Shown here one piece after another: positions 43,269-51,514 of a DNA stretch of 61,141 nt. The position numbers were made by a program, and so were the translations under genes. The stretch lies in contig JANXYQ010000110.1 in NCBI GenBank assembly GCA_025355995.1, positions 1 through 61,141 on the forward strand, in the 5' to 3' direction. The stretch is from Spirochaetaceae bacterium (lineage in GTDB: Bacteria; Spirochaetota; Spirochaetia; Treponematales; Rectinemataceae). Under the pieces are notes generated by a model that made no database searches, had not been told where the DNA came from, and was given only the letters and a program-made list of their open reading frames with translations. Position 1 is the first letter of the stretch; each line of letters starts with the position of its first letter.

Positions 43269-45035
43269 ATGGTCAACGCGAAGATAAACGGCATTCCCGT
43301 ACAGGTGGCAGAGGGCACCACGATCCTCGAGGCCGCGCGTAAGGTCGAGGTCAAGATCCCCACCCTCTGCGCCAACGACGACCTCGAGCCCTGGGCCGCA
43401 TGCGGCATCTGCGTAGTGAAGAACGGCAAGAGCCCCAAGCTCATCAGGGCCTGCTGCACCCCCATCGACGAGGGCATGGACATAGTCACGAACGACGCCG
43501 AGCTCGTCTCGACCAGGAAGACGGTCATCGAGCTCATCCTGTCCACGCATCCGGACGACTGCCTGGCCTGCCCCCGCAACCAGGAGTGCGAGCTCCAGCG
43601 CCTCGCCGCCGAGTTCGGGATACGCGAGCAGCCCTTCCCCAAGAAGATCAGGGGCACGCCGATCGACACCTCGACCGGCTCCCTCATCCTCAACCCCGAC
43701 AAGTGCATCCGCTGCGGGCGCTGCGTCAAGGTCTGCCAGGACATGCAGAACGTCTGGGCGATCGAGTTCCTGGGCCGCGGCGAGAAGACGAGGATCGCGC
43801 CCGCCGCTGACGTCAAGCTCGGCGAGGGTCCCTGCATCAAGTGCGGCCAATGCTCCGCCCACTGCCCCGTGGGCGCCATCTACGAGAACGATCAGACCGC
43901 CGAGGTCTGGGAGGCCCTGCTGAAGACGGGGGATGACGCCAAGACCTGCGTGGTGCAGATAGCGCCCGCGGTTCGCGTCGCCCTCGGCGAGGCCTTCGGC
44001 TGCGCTCCCGGCACGAACCTCACCAAGAAGATCTACACCGCCCTTCGGCGCCTCGGCTTCGACGCGATCTTCGACACGAATTTCGCCGCCGACCTCACCA
44101 TCATGGAGGAGGGCACCGAGTTCGTGAAGCGGTTCACGAACGCCGCGACGGGCAAGGAAGGCCCCTTGCCGCTCATCACCAGCTGTTGCCCGGCCTGGGT
44201 CGACTACCTCGAGAAGTACTACGGCGACATGATCCCCAACTTCTCGACGGCCAAAAGCCCCCAGCAGATGATGGGCGCGATGATCAAGACCTACTACGCG
44301 GGAAAGACGAGCCTCGATCCCGCGAAGATCTACTCGGTCTCGATCATGCCCTGCACGGCCAAGAAGTACGAGAATGGCCGAGACAAGACCATGTATTCCT
44401 CGGGCCAGAAGGACGTCGACGTGACGCTCACGACGCGCGAGCTCGCGCGCATGATCAAGCAGGCGGGCATCGACCTCCTCAACCTGCCGGAATCCGATCC
44501 CGACAGCCCCATGGGGCCGAACACGGGCGCGGGCGTCATCTTCGGCGCCACCGGAGGGGTCATGGAGGCGGCGTTGCGCACGGCCTACACCCTGATAACC
44601 GGCGAGGACCTTAAGGACGTCAACTTCACCGGCGTCCGCGGCCTCTCCGGCATCAAGGAAGCGAGCATCCACATCAAGGGCACCGAAGTCCGCGTGGCCG
44701 TCGCCCACCAGATGGGCAACATCGCTCAGGTCCTTCAGATGGTCAAGAAGGCGAAGGCCGAGGGCAAGGACGTGCCCTGGCACTTCATCGAGGTGATGGC
44801 CTGCCGGGGCGGCTGCATCGGCGGCGGCGGGCAGCCCTACGGCTGCACCGACGAGGTCCGCAAGATGCGCATACGCGGCATCTACGACGCGGACGAGGCG
44901 TCCGAGTATCGCTGCTCGCACCATAATCCCTTGATCAAGCAAATCTACGCCGAGTTCCTCGAGAAGCCGGGCAGCCACAAGGCGCATGAGCTCCTGCACA
45001 CGCACTACGAGTCCAAGCCGCTCTATCTGAAGTAG
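43269..45035 (+). CDS. hydA: HydA: [FeFe]-hydrogenase catalytic subunit
   Basis: 588 residues. N-terminal [2Fe-2S] ferredoxin (CANDDLEPWAACGICVV), His-ligated [4Fe-4S] (HPDDCLACPRNQECEL) and two [4Fe-4S] clusters (CIRCGRCVKVC, CIKCGQCSAHCP) lead to the H-cluster domain. L1 is TSCCPAW (near 304), L2 is MPCTAKKYE (near 360) and L3 is ACRGGCIGGGGQPYG (near 512). All H-cluster cysteines are present. A C-terminal tail of about 50 residues after L3 ends in SHKAHELLHTHYESKPLYLK, as in group A3 enzymes. It reduces protons or oxidises H2. The HydE, HydF and HydG maturases are not in this window. It ends the operon with a strong terminator. Confidence 0.96.
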   Translation: MVNAKINGIPVQVAEGTTILEAARKVEVKIPTLCANDDLEPWAACGICVVKNGKSPKLIRACCTPIDEGMDIVTNDAELVSTRKTVIELILSTHPDDCLACPRNQECELQRLAAEFGIREQPFPKKIRGTPIDTSTGSLILNPDKCIRCGRCVKVCQDMQNVWAIEFLGRGEKTRIAPAADVKLGEGPCIKCGQCSAHCPVGAIYENDQTAEVWEALLKTGDDAKTCVVQIAPAVRVALGEAFGCAPGTNLTKKIYTALRRLGFDAIFDTNFAADLTIMEEGTEFVKRFTNAATGKEGPLPLITSCCPAWVDYLEKYYGDMIPNFSTAKSPQQMMGAMIKTYYAGKTSLDPAKIYSVSIMPCTAKKYENGRDKTMYSSGQKDVDVTLTTRELARMIKQAGIDLLNLPESDPDSPMGPNTGAGVIFGATGGVMEAALRTAYTLITGEDLKDVNFTGVRGLSGIKEASIHIKGTEVRVAVAHQMGNIAQVLQMVKKAKAEGKDVPWHFIEVMACRGGCIGGGGQPYGCTDEVRKMRIRGIYDADEASEYRCSHHNPLIKQIYAEFLEKPGSHKAHELLHTHYESKPLYLK

Positions 45036-45067
45036 GATCCATAGACTACCCACGATGGAAACGATGA

Positions 45068-45103
45068 CCAGGGGCCGTCCAACGGGACGGCCCCTGGTTT
45101 TTT
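45068..45103 (+). terminator. Intrinsic terminator of the hydrogenase operon
   Basis: A perfect 13-bp stem (45068-45080 with 45085-45097, loop AACG) is followed by six T. It is the clearest terminator in the window. Confidence 0.92.
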
Positions 45104-45172
45104 GTCGTGCTCGTTTCATTTATGTAACAAGTACTATGTAAAAATAAACAAGATGATCAATCTTCATACTAA

Positions 45173-45208
45173 TAATATTTGGAAATATTAAAGATTGACG
45201 AATATAAT
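45173..45208 (+). promoter_or_regulatory. Promoter of the Lrp-type gene with overlapping palindrome
   Basis: TAATATTT-GG-AAATATTA (45173-45190) is a perfect palindrome around GG. It overlaps a -35-like TTGGAA (45179-45184), which is followed after 18 bases by a perfect TATAAT (45203-45208). This suggests autorepression by the encoded Lrp-family protein. The whole 45120-45243 stretch is very AT-rich for this genome. Confidence 0.6.
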
Positions 45209-45243
45209 TTGTTAAATAGGATAAATAGTAATATATTATATGT

Positions 45244-45732
45244 ATGATCGATGAAATCGATAGGAAACTAGTGGAGCTCCTGCAGAGGAACGCGCGACTC
45301 TCGAACGCGGACTTGGCCCAGGAAGTCGGATTGACGGCTTCCTCCGTATTCGAGCGGGTGAAGAAGCTCGAGCAGAAGGGAGTCATCACGGGTTATTCGG
45401 CGACAGTCGATGCCGCAAGACTCGGGAAGCCCCTCCTCGCCTTCATGAGGCTTAGTTTCGGCACGACCGAGAACGATGGGCTCAACAAGGCCCTTACCCG
45501 GGTGGGAGAGCTCTCTATGCGCGAGCCGGGCATCCTCGAGTGCCACGATGTCGCGGGAGAGGATTGCCTGGTCCTAAAGCTCCGGGCCGCCGGTCCGAAG
45601 GAACTTCAGGCCCTGATCGCCGATATTCGCGAGAGCGCCCAGAGCGCGCGAACGGTGACCAGCATAGTGTTGGCTACGATCAAGGAGACTGCCGCCATAG
45701 CTCCGGCCGCCGCCGAAACCGCGGAAGGCTGA
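45244..45732 (+). CDS. Lrp/AsnC-family transcriptional regulator
   Basis: 162 residues. The N-terminal AsnC-type helix-turn-helix reads IDRKLVELLQRNARLSNADL and LTASSVFERVKKLEQKGVIT. The C-terminal RAM ligand-binding domain (about 70-150) includes MREPGILECHDVAGEDCLVL. Such regulators bind an amino acid and control amino-acid uptake or metabolism, and often their own gene. No strong Shine-Dalgarno is visible before the ATG, and the leader is AT-rich. An overlapping palindrome in its promoter is the likely operator. The downstream DUF2917 gene starts 16 bases later. Confidence 0.9.
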   Translation: MIDEIDRKLVELLQRNARLSNADLAQEVGLTASSVFERVKKLEQKGVITGYSATVDAARLGKPLLAFMRLSFGTTENDGLNKALTRVGELSMREPGILECHDVAGEDCLVLKLRAAGPKELQALIADIRESAQSARTVTSIVLATIKETAAIAPAAAETAEG

Positions 45733-45748
45733 GAAAAAGGGGGAGGGA

Positions 45749-46033
45749 ATGGGATTCGAGAATGCCAGCATGATAGCCGCTGACGTCTATCGTTGCGTCG
45801 AAACGGAAACCTGCGGGAGGAGCCTGCGCCTCGCTCTCCTCCGGGGGGAGACCATCAAGGCCCCCAGGGCCGCGAGCTGCCTTTCGGCGCTCTCCGGGAC
45901 GGCTTGGGTATCCTTCGGCGGGGAAGACTTCCTTATTTGCCGCGGCGAGAACCTGAGGATCGAAGGCCGTCGCCGCGATCCAGTGATCGTCTCGGCGGTC
46001 GGGGACGAGGGCCTCTTCCTCGAGATCCACTAG
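45749..46033 (+). CDS. DUF2917-like small cupin-type protein
   Basis: 94 residues. The core LALLRGETIKAPRAASCLSA followed by GTAWVSFGGEDFLICRGENL fits the DUF2917 pattern, a compact beta-rich domain of unknown function. The GTAWVS...GEDF...G...I run is its hallmark. There is no signal peptide or membrane segment. GGGAGGGA precedes the ATG. It is encoded directly after the Lrp-type regulator and is probably cotranscribed with it. Confidence 0.6.
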   Translation: MGFENASMIAADVYRCVETETCGRSLRLALLRGETIKAPRAASCLSALSGTAWVSFGGEDFLICRGENLRIEGRRRDPVIVSAVGDEGLFLEIH

Positions 46034-46051
46034 GGACTTATACTGCCCCTC

Positions 46052-46648
46052 ATGAAGAAGCGTAGCGTCGCGGTCGCGGCCCTCGCGGCCCTCGTCCTAG
46101 CCTCCTGCCCGCGCGAGCGATTGGGCCCGCCGCCCGCGGGCGTCCACCTGCGCTCGCCCGGCGCCATCGCGTATTACCTCGACAAGGGCGCGAGAGATGC
46201 GCTCGAGCTCGGAGTCCGAGAGGCCTTCCAGCTCTGGGCCGACTCGACGTCCATCAAGTTTTCCTACGGGGGGAAGGCGTCGGCAAGGATCGCGCGCGAC
46301 GGGCGAAACGAGGTGGTCCTTTTGTCGCGTTGGCCCGCTGAGCTTCCGATCACAGCACCCGCTTGGTGCCAGGCTTACCTGGACGGGAATGGCGCGATCG
46401 TCGAGGCCGACATCCTGCTCAATGCGCAGGCCTTCGCTTTCACGACGAGGCGAGAGGCGAAACCGGGTAGCCTGTATATCGAGGAAGTGCTCGCCAAGGA
46501 GATAGGCCGGAGCCTCGGCATCGGCCTCGGCGAGGACGCCTCCGATAGGTTCCATGCCGCAGCCGCGGGCGACGGCTTCGAGCCGAGCGTCGATCCGGCC
46601 GAGATGGCCGCCTACCTCTCGCTGTACGAAACGGGCCCGAAGCCCTGA
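46052..46648 (+). CDS. Matrixin-like lipoprotein lacking zinc ligands
   Basis: 198 residues. The signal peptide ends in a lipobox (LVLASC, Cys19). The fold by eye is that of M10 matrixins: a helix ALELGVREAFQLWADSTSIKF, strands ARIARDGRNEVVLLS and IVEADILLNAQAFAF, then the expected active-site helix EEVLAKEIGRSLGIGLGED. In true enzymes this reads HExxHxxGxxH; here no His remains and only the EIGxxLGxGxxE frame survives. It is therefore probably a non-catalytic binding protein on a membrane, although loss of function of a former protease is also possible. It lies 18 bases after the DUF2917 gene. Confidence 0.6.
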   Translation: MKKRSVAVAALAALVLASCPRERLGPPPAGVHLRSPGAIAYYLDKGARDALELGVREAFQLWADSTSIKFSYGGKASARIARDGRNEVVLLSRWPAELPITAPAWCQAYLDGNGAIVEADILLNAQAFAFTTRREAKPGSLYIEEVLAKEIGRSLGIGLGEDASDRFHAAAAGDGFEPSVDPAEMAAYLSLYETGPKP

Positions 46649-46662
46649 GCGTACCCACGGAT

Positions 46663-48006
46663 TCACACTCGTTTCGCGAAGCCGGAGCCCTCGAGGCCGA
46701 AGAGGATCGAGCAGGCGAAACCGGCCGAGAAGTCAAAGGTCAGCTTGCCCTTGATTTGGCGGTTTATGAGCGCGGAGACCGTCTCCAGGCCCAGGTTGGC
46801 GTCGCGCGAGGGATCGAAGCCGGGAGGCGGGCCTATGCCGTCGTCGCTGAGCATCGCAAGCGCGGAGCCGTCGGCGAGTCGCTTCAAGGTAAGGCTGATT
46901 ACCCCTGATCGGCCGTTCGGGAAGGCGTGGTCGAGGGAATTCTCGACGAGCTCCGTGATCGCGAGGCCCAGGGGCAGGGCGACGTCGAGCAGGATCGGGA
47001 TTTCCTCGGCGTCGATATCGGTCGCGATCCGCCCATGGGCGCTCGCGCGCTCGCCCACCATGCGCTCCGCGAGTGTGCGCAGGTAGGAACCGAGGCCGAT
47101 GTAGGAAAGGTCGTCGCGCTTGAGCAATTCTTCCTGGGCCAGGGAAAGGCTGTAGACCCGGTCCAGTATGCCTCGAAGCTCCGCGCGCGCCGTCTCGTCC
47201 TTTATGGTATTCTCGCGCAGCCCGATCATGCTCGTGAGGACTTGAAGGCTGTTCCTGGTCCGGTGGAAGAGCTCCTTCACCAAGGCGCCCTTCTGCTCGA
47301 GGGCCGCTCGCGTCTTGATTTCCGCGGCGGCGACGGCCTCGTAACGGTCTCCCAGGAGGCCGACCATCCGCTCGATCGAGGAGCGCAGGCTGGCGATCTC
47401 GCCTCGAGGGAGCTCGGTGGGGGGCAGCGGCGCGAAATCGCCGAGGCTCGCTTCCGCCGCCCAGCGCTCGATGCCGCGGAGGGGGAGGAAAATCGACTTG
47501 CGCATGATGAGGGCGAGGCCGAACGCGAGGCTCAAGGCCTCAGCGACGACGAGGGCGCCGAATACGAATGTCTCCCTAATCACGCTCTGGGATACGAATT
47601 TAGTGCTGTACAACAGCTCGAGCGAGGCGATTGGCCTTTCCTTCTCGCGGATAGTCCTCTGCAGGTAGACCATTCCGGGATCGGCCGCAGGCGTTCCTCG
47701 GCGAGCGGCCCAGGACTCGTCGCGGGACCAGGAAAAGACGGGAGGAACGATGTCGCGCATCGTGAGCACCGCGCCGTAGATGGCGGGGTCGAGCATGGTC
47801 GATTCGAGCTGGGCGTCGATCTCGCGAAGGACCGCGTTCCACACCGGGAAGGCGAGGGTCTGCTCGAGATGGTCGGCGGTGGCGGTCGCCCTCTCGATGA
47901 GAATTGCGGAAAGGCGCCGTTGGTCCAGGAGGACGAGTCCCGACGTGAGGACGAGGGAGACGACGGTTATCAGGCCGATGAGCGAGGCGATCAGCCGGGG
48001 CAGCAT
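46663..48006 (-). CDS. Sensor histidine kinase of the HisKA_2 type
   Basis: 447 residues from the ATG at 48006. A longer frame would overlap the upstream gene by 28 bases. A membrane segment at 6-30 and another near 160-185 flank an extracytoplasmic domain. A HAMP-like linker follows (RGIERWAAEASLGDFAPL). The phospho-His region is VKELFHRTRNSLQVLTSMIG (HisKA_2/HWE-like), then the ATPase domain with ITELVENSLDHAFPNG and SDDGIGPPP. This kinase type often acts on stand-alone receivers rather than DNA-binding regulators. No receiver gene adjoins. It starts 11 bases after the periplasmic binding protein gene, which probably supplies the signal. Confidence 0.87.
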   Translation of the reverse strand: MLPRLIASLIGLITVVSLVLTSGLVLLDQRRLSAILIERATATADHLEQTLAFPVWNAVLREIDAQLESTMLDPAIYGAVLTMRDIVPPVFSWSRDESWAARRGTPAADPGMVYLQRTIREKERPIASLELLYSTKFVSQSVIRETFVFGALVVAEALSLAFGLALIMRKSIFLPLRGIERWAAEASLGDFAPLPPTELPRGEIASLRSSIERMVGLLGDRYEAVAAAEIKTRAALEQKGALVKELFHRTRNSLQVLTSMIGLRENTIKDETARAELRGILDRVYSLSLAQEELLKRDDLSYIGLGSYLRTLAERMVGERASAHGRIATDIDAEEIPILLDVALPLGLAITELVENSLDHAFPNGRSGVISLTLKRLADGSALAMLSDDGIGPPPGFDPSRDANLGLETVSALINRQIKGKLTFDFSAGFACSILFGLEGSGFAKRV

Positions 48007-48017
48007 CGAGTCGCCCT

Positions 48018-48761
48018 TCAGAAAACGATCCTCACTCGCTTCCAATTCTCCATTCCGAAGAAGTCCTTGAGCATCCGGTCGAGGGTCCCGTCCGCCCTGA
48101 TGGCCGCGAAGCCCTTCCTGGCCGCCGCGAGAAGGGCTGGATCGGCTTTGGCGTATAGCCCGGCGCGGATGGTCGAGTACGAAAGCTCGGTGAAGGCGAA
48201 CTCCGACTCCCTGCCCGGGAACAGCTGCTTGAGGCCCAGTATGCCTCCGACATCAGCCGTGGCTGTGAAGTCGACCCTGCCGATATCCAGCTTGGTGAAA
48301 AGGGAATCGTAGGGGCCTTCGTCCACGATCATACCGGCCTTCTGGAAAATGGGAGTATTTGGCGAGTTGAGGACGGTGGCGACGCGCTTGCCCGCGAGAT
48401 CCTCGAGCCTATCCGCCTTTAGGTTCGGGAATCGGGCCTTCTTGTAGAAGAAGACCCCTCGGGCCTCGAGGAAGTCAAGGTGCGCGTTTTGCTGCCCGGG
48501 AGCGTTCGAGGCCGAAATATAGCGATCGAGGCTGTCCTGTTGCAAAAGTACGAGCATTCGCCCGATGGGCAGCCATTCGAAAGCGGCTTTGTATCCCCCG
48601 GCCTCCAAGGACTTGACGACGACCATGTCGACGATGCCCCCCGAAGTGCTGAAGAGGGGAGGCTGCTCTCCTATGGCCAGGGTCGCTTCCCTCTGCGCGA
48701 CGCCCTGTGCGGTCGAGGAAAGGGCGGCGGCGAGGATTAGGACTATCGCCAGGTACCTCAT
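48018..48761 (-). CDS. Periplasmic solute-binding protein (SBP_bac_3-like)
   Basis: 247 residues from the ATG at 48761. The signal peptide MRYLAIVLILAAALSSTAQG is followed by a type II periplasmic binding fold: LAIGEQPPLFSTSGGIVDMV, LEDLAGKRVATVLNSPNTPI and the C-terminal AAARKGFAAIRADGTLDRML. No ABC permease or ATPase genes are nearby. It is followed by a membrane histidine kinase, so it likely serves as the ligand-binding input of a signalling pair rather than as an uptake protein. The ligand is probably a small polar molecule. Confidence 0.82.
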   Translation of the reverse strand: MRYLAIVLILAAALSSTAQGVAQREATLAIGEQPPLFSTSGGIVDMVVVKSLEAGGYKAAFEWLPIGRMLVLLQQDSLDRYISASNAPGQQNAHLDFLEARGVFFYKKARFPNLKADRLEDLAGKRVATVLNSPNTPIFQKAGMIVDEGPYDSLFTKLDIGRVDFTATADVGGILGLKQLFPGRESEFAFTELSYSTIRAGLYAKADPALLAAARKGFAAIRADGTLDRMLKDFFGMENWKRVRIVF

Positions 48762-48816
48762 GGTATAAGGGATAATGTAGGGTGGCATCGCTGTCAAAGG
48801 CCAGGCGGTGAAATCG

Positions 48817-49740
48817 CTATGCGCGCCGACTCTCGATCGCGGCCAAATCCATGCGCTTGAGTTTCTTCCGGAAGTTGCTGGAATCGTCCGCTAGGATCGC
48901 GTCCAAGTAGGCCATCTGCCGTTCGATCGCCTCGCGATAGAGGTCTCTGTCCACGCCGCAGCGCGCCGCGAAATGGGCCTTGGCCTTGCCGGACACGCGG
49001 CCCAGCAATCCGTCGAGGCGCGCCTTCGTGGCCTCGTAGAACCCCGAGGTTTTTCTTAGGATATCGAAGGCGCTGTCGTAGCCGTCGATCCCGGCCTCGC
49101 GGAATTCGTAATACAGGAACAGCAGCTTCTCCAGGTAAGCCCGATCGGCCATCTGGCCGAGGAGGTCGGCGGCGGCGAGGATCTCGGCGCCTATCGTCTC
49201 CTCATTGCCGGCGAAGGCGAGCTCCTCCCAGGGCTTGGCGACATCGGTGGCGAGGATCATTCGCGAGACTTTCGCGGCCGCCTCGGCGGAAAGGCCCAAT
49301 GCCACGGCCTCTCGCTGGACGAAGGCGGCGGAGCGATCCACGTGGACCTTCGTATACTTGGCGCCGGTTCCGCTTTTTTCGTCTCCTTCCTCGCGGATGT
49401 AACCGGAGTCGTGGAGTAGGGCAGCGATCAGCAGCTCGGACCCGAGTCCGCTCTCCAGCCGGAGTCCCGAGAGCAGGCAACCGTCGAGGAGGCGCGAAGC
49501 GGCGGCGAATACCGCAACGCAATGGTAGTAATCGTGGTATTCCACGGCGCAGGCGAGGTAGCCTGGCATGCGGCCGTCATAGAGGCGCTTGGTTTTAAGG
49601 AAAACCTTCTCGACGGGCCTGAAATCGGCGTCGGGATAGCAGGACTTAAAAAAACGCTTCGCATCCGCGAGTACGGAGCGAGGTTTGCCGGTATCGATGA
49701 GCGAGGATAGCTGGAGTTCCTGATCGGCTTGATTTCTCAT
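48817..49740 (-). CDS. HD-domain protein
   Basis: 307 residues from the ATG at 49740, with GCAGGA 7 bases upstream. A 12-codon longer form lacks a site. HD-type metal ligands are visible: the first His in CAVEYHDYYHCVAVFAAASR, the HD pair in IAALLHDSGYIREEGDEK and a later Asp in RMILATDVAKP. This suits a metal-dependent phosphohydrolase of the HD superfamily, with unknown substrate. The rest is helical. The upstream 98 bases up to the ArfB gene end contain no clear promoter or terminator. Confidence 0.78.
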   Translation of the reverse strand: MRNQADQELQLSSLIDTGKPRSVLADAKRFFKSCYPDADFRPVEKVFLKTKRLYDGRMPGYLACAVEYHDYYHCVAVFAAASRLLDGCLLSGLRLESGLGSELLIAALLHDSGYIREEGDEKSGTGAKYTKVHVDRSAAFVQREAVALGLSAEAAAKVSRMILATDVAKPWEELAFAGNEETIGAEILAAADLLGQMADRAYLEKLLFLYYEFREAGIDGYDSAFDILRKTSGFYEATKARLDGLLGRVSGKAKAHFAARCGVDRDLYREAIERQMAYLDAILADDSSNFRKKLKRMDLAAIESRRA

Positions 49741-49838
49741 TTTTTTTCCTGCAGCCGTCGAATGGAAACGGATCAACTGCGGCGCTTTTGTTCAATATAC
49801 ACCGCTTGTCGAGCCTCGACAGGCGGTTCTAGGTAAAA

Positions 49839-50252
49839 TCATTCCGATGGCTTTCGCCTCAGGTCCTTGGAGGAGGCGCGGGACCGCTTGGAGGCGAGCC
49901 TGCGCTCCCGCGACCCCCGGGTAGGCTTGGTCGCCTTCCTTTGCTTGGGAATCCGGGCGGCGCCCGCGATGAGCGAGAACAATCGGGCGAGGGCGGCTTC
50001 CCTGTTGCGGCCTTGGTCCCTTTCCTCGTCGGACTGCACGATAAGCTCTCCGGCGGTCGTGAGCCTGCTGGCCAGGCGCAGGGTCGCGAGGGCCGCTTCC
50101 GCGGCGGATAGGCCGAGCACCTCGTCCAGGCGTATGCGCGCGATCGCCTTGGAATTCACTTTATTGACGTTTTGGCCGCCCGGCCCGCCGGAGCGCGAGT
50201 AATCGAACTCGGTCTTCGCCTCGATGGACGAGCGCAGGAGATCGAGATTCAT
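49839..50252 (-). CDS. arfB: ArfB-type peptidyl-tRNA hydrolase (ribosome rescue)
   Basis: 137 residues starting MNLDLLRSSIEAKTEFDYSR. The catalytic GGQ is in SGGPGGQNVNKVNSK. A basic C-terminal tail (KQRKATKPTRGSRERR and after) inserts into the empty mRNA channel of stalled ribosomes. It lacks the codon-recognition domains of RF1/RF2, as expected for ArfB/YaeJ. Its ATG overlaps the stop of the Rsm22 gene (ATGA), so the two are coupled. Confidence 0.9.
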   Translation of the reverse strand: MNLDLLRSSIEAKTEFDYSRSGGPGGQNVNKVNSKAIARIRLDEVLGLSAAEAALATLRLASRLTTAGELIVQSDEERDQGRNREAALARLFSLIAGAARIPKQRKATKPTRGSRERRLASKRSRASSKDLRRKPSE

Positions 50253-51514
50253 GTGTCCTCCTTCGGCGCCGAGGCCTCGGGAGCGCGAGACAGGATTTCC
50301 AGCTCGGAGCCGGGCAGGAGGCCGAAGCCTCCGCCCTGCCGAAGCTCTAGGGAGCTCGCGCGTACGACGTCCCCGCGCCCGAGCCCCATGAAACCCCTCG
50401 CGCGCGCGCCTTCGTCGTCGGCTCGGGCCGAGAGAGTCTCGAGCATGCCCCCGCCGCAGAGTATGAAGCGGATGCGGCCGGCCTTGTTGAGCATGGGATC
50501 CGAGACGACGCGCCGATTTTCCGGCGGTCGCTCCTCGGGAGGCGTCCCGGCTCTCGTCGGAGGGGAGAGGAAGAAAAAAGAGAACTTGACCGCCGTCCTG
50601 TCGAGGCCCGCCTCCTTCGCGAGGGAGGCGACCGGTTCCGGGGCCGCCCAGGGGGACTCGGCGTGGCAGCTTCGCTCGGGACCGGCCGCGAGGGCCGGGC
50701 AGGGATAGGATCCGGGGCAGGGACCGAGGACGCGCCAGGAGCGGGCCGCGAGCATATCTCGGAGGCCGATGAGGCCGCGGCTGGTCGCGAGGAGGGCCGG
50801 CTCGACGAGGAGGAGGCGGCCTCCGGGCGAGAGTCGCCCGGAAGCCCGCTCCAAGAATTCCGCCCTGCGTCGAAGGGCGTCCGCCTCGCCCTTCCAGAGC
50901 TCGTTGAGGCAATGGCCCATGATTATGAGGTCGAAGGGACCCGCGGGCAGGTCCACCGCCGTTTCGAGGTCGAGCCGGGCCGTCGCGAGGGCGGCCGGTA
51001 CGCGCGCGCCCCGGCCGATTATCGCGGCCGCCAGGTCGAGGGACTTCCTCGAGCGGTCGACGAGGACGAGACTCTCGACGGTCGAGCCGGAAGGCGCCGC
51101 GTCGATGACCGCCGCCGAGGCGGGACCGGGACCCGAGCCCAGATCGAGGATCCGGCGCGGCGAGAATGGGAACTCGGCGAGGGCGATCGAGACCTGCATG
51201 TAGGAGACGGGCCAATAATAGAGGAGATAAGCGCCGAGGAGGGCCCTGTCGTCCATGTATGCGGCGCCGGCGAGCTCCCGGCCGCCGGTCAGTCCGCGTT
51301 GAAGCGAGAGGAGGGCGGCCCCCGCGGTATCGATCTCCCTCGCGCCCAAGGCCGATCCGCCTTGGGTCGCGGGTCCTCGCCCCCCCCTCCACGCCTCGAC
51401 GAGGGTGGGGAGTCGGTCTCGGAGAGAGGCTCCGGCGATCGGGCCGGCGCCGAAGGGCCTATCGGGCGGCGACGCTCCCGGCGAGATCGGCGCGGGCCTC
51501 TTCTTCGTGCTCAT
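50249..51514 (-). CDS. Rsm22-type small-subunit rRNA methyltransferase-like protein
   Basis: 421 residues. It has the SAM-binding FSPRRILDLGSGPGPASAAV near 118-137 and FDLIIMGHCLNELW. A cluster of cysteines follows (LGPCPGSYPCPALAAGPERSC), as seen in the Rsm22 family, where they probably bind an iron-sulfur cluster. Rsm22 relatives act in assembly of the small ribosomal subunit, known best from mitochondria. It overlaps the YkgJ gene by 56 bases and ArfB by 4. This suggests one translation-quality cluster. Confidence 0.82.
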   Translation of the reverse strand: MSTKKRPAPISPGASPPDRPFGAGPIAGASLRDRLPTLVEAWRGGRGPATQGGSALGAREIDTAGAALLSLQRGLTGGRELAGAAYMDDRALLGAYLLYYWPVSYMQVSIALAEFPFSPRRILDLGSGPGPASAAVIDAAPSGSTVESLVLVDRSRKSLDLAAAIIGRGARVPAALATARLDLETAVDLPAGPFDLIIMGHCLNELWKGEADALRRRAEFLERASGRLSPGGRLLLVEPALLATSRGLIGLRDMLAARSWRVLGPCPGSYPCPALAAGPERSCHAESPWAAPEPVASLAKEAGLDRTAVKFSFFFLSPPTRAGTPPEERPPENRRVVSDPMLNKAGRIRFILCGGGMLETLSARADDEGARARGFMGLGRGDVVRASSLELRQGGGFGLLPGSELEILSRAPEASAPKEDT

